Shown one piece after another: positions 5,439 to 9,627 of a DNA stretch of 9,627 nucleotides. The stretch is taken from contig CAMURW010000036.1 of assembly GCA_947097635.1 (NCBI GenBank), positions 1 through 9,627 of the forward strand. The letters are read 5' to 3'. The number at the start of each line of letters is the position of its first letter. Within the stretch, counting starts at the first letter, position 1. The translations under genes were made by a program, and so were the position numbers. Under the pieces are notes generated by a model. It searched no databases. It saw only the letters and a program-made list of their open reading frames with translations, and had not been told where the DNA came from. This DNA is from an uncultured Bacteroidales bacterium. GTDB taxonomy: Bacteria > Bacteroidota > Bacteroidia > Bacteroidales > P3.

Positions 5439-6368
5439 CTATCTGATTTTGTTTAGCAGTTTCATCCTTAGCATGTAGGGAAGAATGAGGAGGATGTTAT
5501 AGAAGACGAGGTGTTTTGTGCTGGGGGTCCAGATGCGTGTTAGGGTGATTTCTTGTCTACATTTTTTTTCATAGCCTTGAAGACGCAGGTAGATGCTGGC
5601 ACGCATTTTGTGCCAGTGGGCAATATAGTCTGTTAGCCCCGGTATGTCTGGATGTTTGTCGTGAAGGTTGGCAAGTTCGTGTCCCACTACGTCGTCGGGG
5701 CGGGGGATGCGTTTGGGAATGTCCATTTCGCCTTCGGCTCCAGTATAGAAATAAGACAACACGGCGCGGTGGTATGCTAACTGGCATCCTGCAGCCAGAC
5801 GTGCCCAAGTGAGCAAATCTTCGCCTTGGCCTACGCCCACGGGAAAGCCGCCTATTGCATTTATGGCGTTGGCTCTCACCATGATGGAGGAGGAATTGAT
5901 GGGGGGATGGCTGTGGGCAGCAACGTCGAAATAGTTGTACAGGATGCCTTCTTCGCCCTCGAATGGGATGCGGTTGATGCTAACTCGGTGATGCGTGCCA
6001 TGCTTGTCCACTTGCTCATAGCCTGCGGCGAAAACATCGCACTGTGGATATTGTGTGCTAAGTGCGTATAGCGTGGCAAGAAAGGCAGGATGCCAGCTGT
6101 CGTCGGCATCCAGGAATGCCAGCAGGTCGCCCTGTGCTTCTGCGATGCCGCGGTTACGTGCGGAAGAGACGCCTTGGTTGGACTGAGAGAAGATTTTAAT
6201 GACCGGATATTTCGCTGCCAGCACTTTCAGCCGTGAGAGGCTGTTATCCGTGCTGCCGTCGTTAATAACAATGACCTCGTCTGGCTTTAATCTTTGCTCA
6301 AGAACAGAACGCAACGCTCGTAGGATGGTGTCTTGCTTGTTAAATAATGGTATGACTACAGAGAGCAT
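5439..6368 (-). CDS. Glycosyltransferase family 2 (GT-A)
   Basis: This 309-residue protein starts at ATG 6368 (MLSVVIPLFNKQDTILRALR), the standard GT2 first strand. The frame continues to a TTG at 6404, which is rejected because it adds 12 unrelated residues. VINDGSTD (34-41) and QGVSSARNRGI (65-75) are GT2 donor-site motifs, and FLDADDSWHP (85-94) contains the metal-binding DxD. GEDLLTWARLA near the middle of the protein is the usual 'g.DLllwlRla' acceptor-side motif with the likely catalytic Asp. The C-terminal 25 residues are hydrophobic and basic (HLVFYNILLILPYMLRMKLL), a likely membrane-associating tail. The coding strand has an A8 tract at codons 267-269 (GAA AAA AAA), a possible slippage site that would change the last 40 or so residues. 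It is 39 bp after the polymerase gene and is the last gene before the repeat-rich spacer. Sugar specificity is unknown. Confidence 0.93.
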   Translation of the reverse strand: MLSVVIPLFNKQDTILRALRSVLEQRLKPDEVIVINDGSTDNSLSRLKVLAAKYPVIKIFSQSNQGVSSARNRGIAEAQGDLLAFLDADDSWHPAFLATLYALSTQYPQCDVFAAGYEQVDKHGTHHRVSINRIPFEGEEGILYNYFDVAAHSHPPINSSSIMVRANAINAIGGFPVGVGQGEDLLTWARLAAGCQLAYHRAVLSYFYTGAEGEMDIPKRIPRPDDVVGHELANLHDKHPDIPGLTDYIAHWHKMRASIYLRLQGYEKKCRQEITLTRIWTPSTKHLVFYNILLILPYMLRMKLLNKIR

Positions 6369-6407
6369 TAGAACCAAGGGATGGGTGATGGTGACAGGTG
6401 CCAAACT

Positions 6408-7733
6408 TCATACTTGGCAGGCTTTGGCTTTGAGGCCCAGCATCATGCCATAGAAGGCGAACGAGGTGCCCGTGGTGCACATGGTATAGGTAACAGCATT
6501 GTCGCTGTACATAGCGAAAAACTGACCTACCACGCTGCTTGCCGCTATTGCGGCGCAGGCTTTGACATAGTCCGGCTGATTAGGACTGAGGCACACAATG
6601 AGACAGTGGAGGAACACGGCGATGCCGATGGCGATAAAAAGCCACATGCCTACCTTACCGGTGTCGCAGCGCATCTGTATGTAGTCGCCATGAGTTTGTT
6701 TTACGCCATTCAAATGCTCGTAAAGGTAGTACTGGCAGGAGCCGATGCCGCTGCCTTTTAGTTCGTGCCCTTTGTAGAAGTTTGCTTCCAGCATCTTCCA
6801 GAGTGCCTTACGACCATTGTTGCGGATATCGTCTTCGCTGATATTGCCTTCGCGAAGGTCCTGCACGGTAACCTTTTCGCCGGCTTCGTCCGTTTTCCAG
6901 AACATCTTCTCGTGGAAGCTGGGGACATAGAAAATGATGGCTACGCCAATGCCCAAAGTCAAGGCTATGAAAGGCAACGACAACAGTTTGAACCTCATAA
7001 AGAAGAAGATGGCCGTGGCTACGAATATGCACAGGAGTCCTGTGCGGTGCACTTCCAGGATGCAGGGCAGGAAGAAGAGCAAGGCAATGGCCAGGTCTTT
7101 CCAGTCCTTGCCATAATAGAAAAACATCACCAAGGAGCAGCACGCCACCACGGGATAGTGCATATTCAGTGCCGTGCTATACCAGTACAGCCCACGGATG
7201 AACGGAATAGGAATGGGTATCAGCAGCAGCAATACACTGACAAGCGCTATCCTGCGCATCCATACACAGATGGAAAGGAACACCTTTTCATCCCGCACTA
7301 TTGCGCTGCAGGCCAGCATGGTGAGGAAAGGGTAGATGTATTTGAGAATGTATCGGAATCCGTAACTGGTGCTGGGAGCATAGGTGAGCGTATAGGTAAT
7401 CCACAACAGGTATATAAGATACATCACCGTGCCGATGCCCCACTTGGGTGGCCGGGTAGCAATGAAGAAGGTGAGCACGAAGAATATCTCTAACACCATA
7501 AGGCGTATGGCCTGCAGGTTGAAACCCGTGCCTGCCCCTTGTCCGCCTCCGCCGCCCGAGAGTGCTAAAGTGCTGGTGGCCATAACCCATAGAAGGGCAT
7601 ACTCCGAGCCTTCGAACAATAGATATTTCTTGCTGTTCAAAGGGTCTTTCACGCGTGCGGAATACCGAAAGAGGTAAATTCCCGTCAGCGCTGTGAGAAC
7701 CAGGAATGCCGATAGGTTGACCAGATTGCCCAC
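6408..7733 (-). CDS. O-antigen polymerase/ligase family membrane protein (Wzy/WaaL-like)
   Basis: This 441-residue, strongly hydrophobic protein has roughly ten to twelve membrane segments. The start is GTG at 7733; an in-frame TAA lies about 36 nt further upstream and no ATG comes between. HRTGLL (229-234) matches the conserved Arg at the cytoplasm/membrane edge of the family. A large polar periplasmic loop (about 271-363) carries GSGIGSCQYYL (327-337) and THGDYIQMRCDTGKVG (347-362), the 'G.G......H..yl....e.G..G' pattern of Wzy_C/O-antigen ligase proteins. It should polymerise lipid-linked repeat units on the periplasmic side, or transfer the finished chain; polymerase and ligase cannot be separated by sequence. 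A Gly-rich loop (residues 60-70) lies after the second membrane segment, which is unusual. It lies 67 bp after the GT4 gene. Function assignment is by topology and motif. Confidence 0.88.
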   Translation of the reverse strand: MGNLVNLSAFLVLTALTGIYLFRYSARVKDPLNSKKYLLFEGSEYALLWVMATSTLALSGGGGGQGAGTGFNLQAIRLMVLEIFFVLTFFIATRPPKWGIGTVMYLIYLLWITYTLTYAPSTSYGFRYILKYIYPFLTMLACSAIVRDEKVFLSICVWMRRIALVSVLLLLIPIPIPFIRGLYWYSTALNMHYPVVACCSLVMFFYYGKDWKDLAIALLFFLPCILEVHRTGLLCIFVATAIFFFMRFKLLSLPFIALTLGIGVAIIFYVPSFHEKMFWKTDEAGEKVTVQDLREGNISEDDIRNNGRKALWKMLEANFYKGHELKGSGIGSCQYYLYEHLNGVKQTHGDYIQMRCDTGKVGMWLFIAIGIAVFLHCLIVCLSPNQPDYVKACAAIAASSVVGQFFAMYSDNAVTYTMCTTGTSFAFYGMMLGLKAKACQV

Positions 7734-7748
7734 TTTGTGGATTTTGGA

Positions 7749-7765
7749 ATAGCAACCGTTGCTAT
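7749..7765. promoter_or_regulatory. 17-bp palindrome before the polymerase gene
   Basis: ATAGCAAC (7749-7756) and GTTGCTAT (7758-7765) are perfect inverted 8-bp arms around a single C at 7757. It lies 15 bp upstream of the GTG start at 7733, in the 67-bp spacer. As DNA it has the symmetry of a dimer-binding operator. As RNA it would form a 6-bp stem with a 5-nt loop close to the start codon and could limit initiation. No bound factor is known. Confidence 0.4.
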
Positions 7766-7800
7766 GTCTGTCTTATTAGAGGACGGCTATGGAAGCGGAA

Positions 7801-8970
7801 TTATAGCTTGGAATACAGCGACAGGATGTTTGCCTTGTATTTCTCGAAAGTGAAGTCTTGTGCACGCTGGCAGCCTGCCAGGGCCACCTTTTGAAGCAGT
7901 GAGGCATCCTGTAGCAGGCTTATTGTCCTCTCCGCCAGTGCGCCTACGTTTTCGGCAGGGACGAGCATGCCGTCCTTTCCATCTGTAATTATTTCGGAAA
8001 GGCCGCCGATATTCGAAGTAACCACTGGCACTCCCAGTGCCATTGCTTCTACAGCGGAAAGACCAAAGCCTTCGCTGCGCGAGGGCACCCAAGCAATATC
8101 CATTTGGGCATATTGTTCGGGTAGTTGGTTCGGTGTGATGCGTCCTGTCCAGATGATGCTGTCGGCCGGGAGGTTCAAGTCTCTCTGCTGCTGCTGCATC
8201 GTATCGCGAAGTTTGCCGTCGCCGACAATGATAAGTCGTGCCTCTGCAAGGGTTTTACGCACAATGTGAAAGGCGGGAATGACGAGGTCGGCTCCCTTGA
8301 TGTTTTCAAGACGCAGCACAGTGCCGATGACGGGATGAGTGAGAGAGGTGCCGTGCGCCTTGCCTTGCATGTGTGCTGTGTTGGCACTGGCATTTTCGGC
8401 CGATACTTCCACCGCTTTACCCAAACAATTGTATATTGTGAAGTGGTTGTGCTTGTCCAATGGTGACTGTGGGGCGTAAAGTTTGCTGTTGCCAAAGAAA
8501 CCTTTCTCGGCCGCCAACGTTACGCAGGTGAAGGCACGCACCCAGTGCCGTTGCAGGAAATGGATGGGACGCAGCGACGTATAGATGTCCGCCGAGGTGT
8601 GCAAAGTGGCCAGCAGCGTAGGCACTTTGAGACGATGCAAATACAGCAACGGTAGAGCACCTGGTGCCATATACTGCACATGCGCGACGCGAGGATGATA
8701 TTCCTCTACCACTCGTTTGAGTCCGTTGCGCAGGAAACGACGTATTTTTCGCTGGCAGTCCGGACGTTTGCCGTAGGCGGAAAGACACACAACGTTGGCA
8801 CCAGCGGCCTTGAATTGCTGCACTACGTTGAAGTGGTACTCGAAATAGCAGCACACCACGACTTGATATCCGCCTTGCACAAGGGCTTCCACAAGTCGCA
8901 GGGTTTGCATCTCGGTGCCTCCAACCAAGAGGCAGGGGATGCAGATAAGGATGTAAGACGATCTGTCCAT
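7801..8970 (-). CDS. Glycosyltransferase family 4 (GT-B)
   Basis: This 389-residue protein starts at ATG 8970 (MDRSSYILICIPCLLVGGTE). The open frame extends to a TTG at 9246, but that part overlaps the upstream gene in another frame and reads through the spacer repeat, so it is not used. The N-terminal GT-B domain has the GGTE turn (17-20), the HVQYMAPGA stretch (97-105) and LLATLHTSADIY (119-130). The C-terminal donor domain has VIGTVLRLENIKGAD (214-228), LIIVGDGKLRD (246-256), and SRSEGFGLSAVEAMALGVPV (297-316). Glu300 and Glu308 form the E-x7-E motif that binds the nucleotide sugar, followed by IGGLSEII (321-328). An Ala/Ser/His-rich linker at about 186-212 is longer than usual. A retaining transfer of one sugar to the lipid-linked intermediate is expected; donor and acceptor are unknown. 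It lies between the truncated gene (101 bp) and the polymerase (67 bp). Confidence 0.95.
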   Translation of the reverse strand: MDRSSYILICIPCLLVGGTEMQTLRLVEALVQGGYQVVVCCYFEYHFNVVQQFKAAGANVVCLSAYGKRPDCQRKIRRFLRNGLKRVVEEYHPRVAHVQYMAPGALPLLYLHRLKVPTLLATLHTSADIYTSLRPIHFLQRHWVRAFTCVTLAAEKGFFGNSKLYAPQSPLDKHNHFTIYNCLGKAVEVSAENASANTAHMQGKAHGTSLTHPVIGTVLRLENIKGADLVIPAFHIVRKTLAEARLIIVGDGKLRDTMQQQQRDLNLPADSIIWTGRITPNQLPEQYAQMDIAWVPSRSEGFGLSAVEAMALGVPVVTSNIGGLSEIITDGKDGMLVPAENVGALAERTISLLQDASLLQKVALAGCQRAQDFTFEKYKANILSLYSKL

Positions 8971-9010
8971 GGAAGTGAGTGAAAAGAAGAAAGACGGTTG
9001 TCCCGACAAT

Positions 9011-9060
9011 AATATGTAAGGAAGCAGGACAATTGCCTGAACAATATGAAAGGAAGCAGG
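9011..9060. repeat. Pair of 18-bp direct repeats in the spacer before the GT4 gene
   Basis: AATATGTAAGGAAGCAGG (9011-9028) and AATATGAAAGGAAGCAGG (9043-9060) agree at 17 of 18 bases, with a start-to-start distance of 32 bp (about three helical turns). They fill half of the 101-bp spacer and end 12 bp after the stop of the upstream gene in transcription order. They may be a duplication left by slippage or rearrangement, or a double binding site 40-90 bp upstream of the ATG at 8970. Confidence 0.75.
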
Positions 9061-9071
9061 GCGGCAACAAC

Positions 9072-9627
9072 TTAAGTACCCAGCAGCGCTTTGACTTCCT
9101 GCTTTTTGTGGCCGCGCCATTCGCTTATTATCGTGTCGCGGTAATACACCATGTTGTATATGTTGCCTACGCAGCCATTGTCGAAGGCTTTGCGGAAGGG
9201 GGGTATCTTGTCGCTCAGCGCCTGTGGCATTTTCTGTTCGTCGCAATAGAACTGCTGTCCCAGGATGGGCTCGCTGAGACCGTCGATGATGATTTTGTCC
9301 ACATGCTTCTCCGCCTGCAGCAACAGCGACAGCTCGCGATAGTAGTCCTCGTGGAATTCGCGCCGGTATTCTTTGCCGACGAATAACGGGTCGTGCAGGT
9401 CTCCGTTTTCGCAGCCTGCTATTTTCATCACAGTGACACCACGCTTGAAGATGTTGTTTTTCTCTATTACGAAGGGCATGAAAGCCTGAGAACTATCCTC
9501 TTTCTGCGTTCCAATAGTGAAAAAGACATTTAATTTTCCCGACCTGCCAAACGCTTCGCGTTCTTTCTCCAGCCATTCACATACACGCTGGATGGTGAAG
9601 CAGTTATTCTTGTCTTCACTGCTGTCC
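9072..9627 (-). CDS. Hypothetical protein, partial; resembles N-terminal half of CelD/FemAB-like acyltransferases
   Basis: The frame is open from the right edge to TAA at 9072, giving 184 visible residues; an internal ATG at 9479 is not needed as the start, because coding continues beyond the window. No motif is decisive. The layout ('CFTIQRVCEWLEK', then KLNVFFTIGT, then AFMPFVIEKN, then VMKIAGCENGDLHDPLFVG) follows the order of the CelD/BcsL-type acetyltransferase N-terminal region: 'f.s..W...', 'l.v......g....PF', '....g....dy.Dpl'. The last residues, WRGHKKQEVKALL, fit the 'y..sl..k.RkeirrlLr' segment that normally leads into the GNAT-like second half. Here a stop follows at once, and the next gene starts 101 bp later with no room for the missing domain. 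It could be a C-terminally truncated acyltransferase relic, or an unrelated complete protein. It is upstream of, and co-oriented with, the GT4 gene. Confidence 0.45.
   Translation of the reverse strand, partial: DSSEDKNNCFTIQRVCEWLEKEREAFGRSGKLNVFFTIGTQKEDSSQAFMPFVIEKNNIFKRGVTVMKIAGCENGDLHDPLFVGKEYRREFHEDYYRELSLLLQAEKHVDKIIIDGLSEPILGQQFYCDEQKMPQALSDKIPPFRKAFDNGCVGNIYNMVYYRDTIISEWRGHKKQEVKALLGT

Noticed and set aside
6765..7493. Plus-strand open frame of 242 codons opposite the polymerase gene
   Set aside because: It is a polar, Gln/Glu/His-rich translation typical of the complement of a hydrophobic membrane protein, with no domain and no plausible promoter.
8971..9246. 92-residue N-terminal extension of the GT4 gene, from a TTG at 9246
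   Set aside because: It overlaps the upstream gene in another frame, reads through the spacer direct repeat, and the GT4 family start is at the ATG at 8970.

Overview
The window is a stretch of a surface-polysaccharide (capsule, exopolysaccharide or O-antigen type) biosynthesis locus from a member of the Bacteroidota, most likely Bacteroidales (Prevotella/Bacteroides-like). The reasons are indirect: moderate GC, dense glycosyltransferase (GT) genes, almost no Shine-Dalgarno-like sequence before the starts, and typical protein neighbours such as a GT32 'DxD' transferase and a double helix-hairpin-helix protein. No rRNA, tRNA, CRISPR, transposase or phage gene is visible. All credible genes lie on the minus strand, so transcription runs from high to low coordinates.

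Upstream unit (about 9627 to 5439): a gene cut by the right edge that resembles the N-terminal half of CelD/FemAB-like acyltransferase proteins and ends early; a complete GT4 transferase (8970-7801); a multi-pass O-antigen polymerase/ligase (Wzy/WaaL-like) protein (7733-6408); and a GT2 transferase (6368-5439). Spacers are 39-101 bp.

Break (5438 to 4997): 442 bp without a credible gene. It holds an AT-rich nested inverted repeat, five tandem copies of an 11-bp unit, a row of short GC-rich hairpins, and a possible promoter just before the next gene. This is the most unusual part of the window and looks like a dispersed REP/MITE-like element or a structured leader.

Downstream unit (4996 to 1): a GT-A transferase with an AFNRP/VLEDD/SWGWATW signature, a membrane-anchored YdcF/ElyC (DUF218) protein, a second GT2 transferase, a GT32 transferase, a membrane-anchored double-HhH protein 4 nt behind the GT32, and the N-terminal 200 residues of another GT4 transferase that runs off the left edge.

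Together the six transferases (two GT4, two GT2, one GT32, one GT2-like) would add sugars one by one to a lipid-linked repeat unit, and the Wzy-like protein would polymerise or ligate it. The Wzx flippase, initiating phosphosugar transferase, export proteins and nucleotide-sugar enzymes are not in this window and would have to lie outside it. I found no clear evidence of an undescribed system; the best leads are the repeat-rich spacer, a slippage-prone A8 tract in the second transferase gene, and the truncated acyltransferase-like gene.
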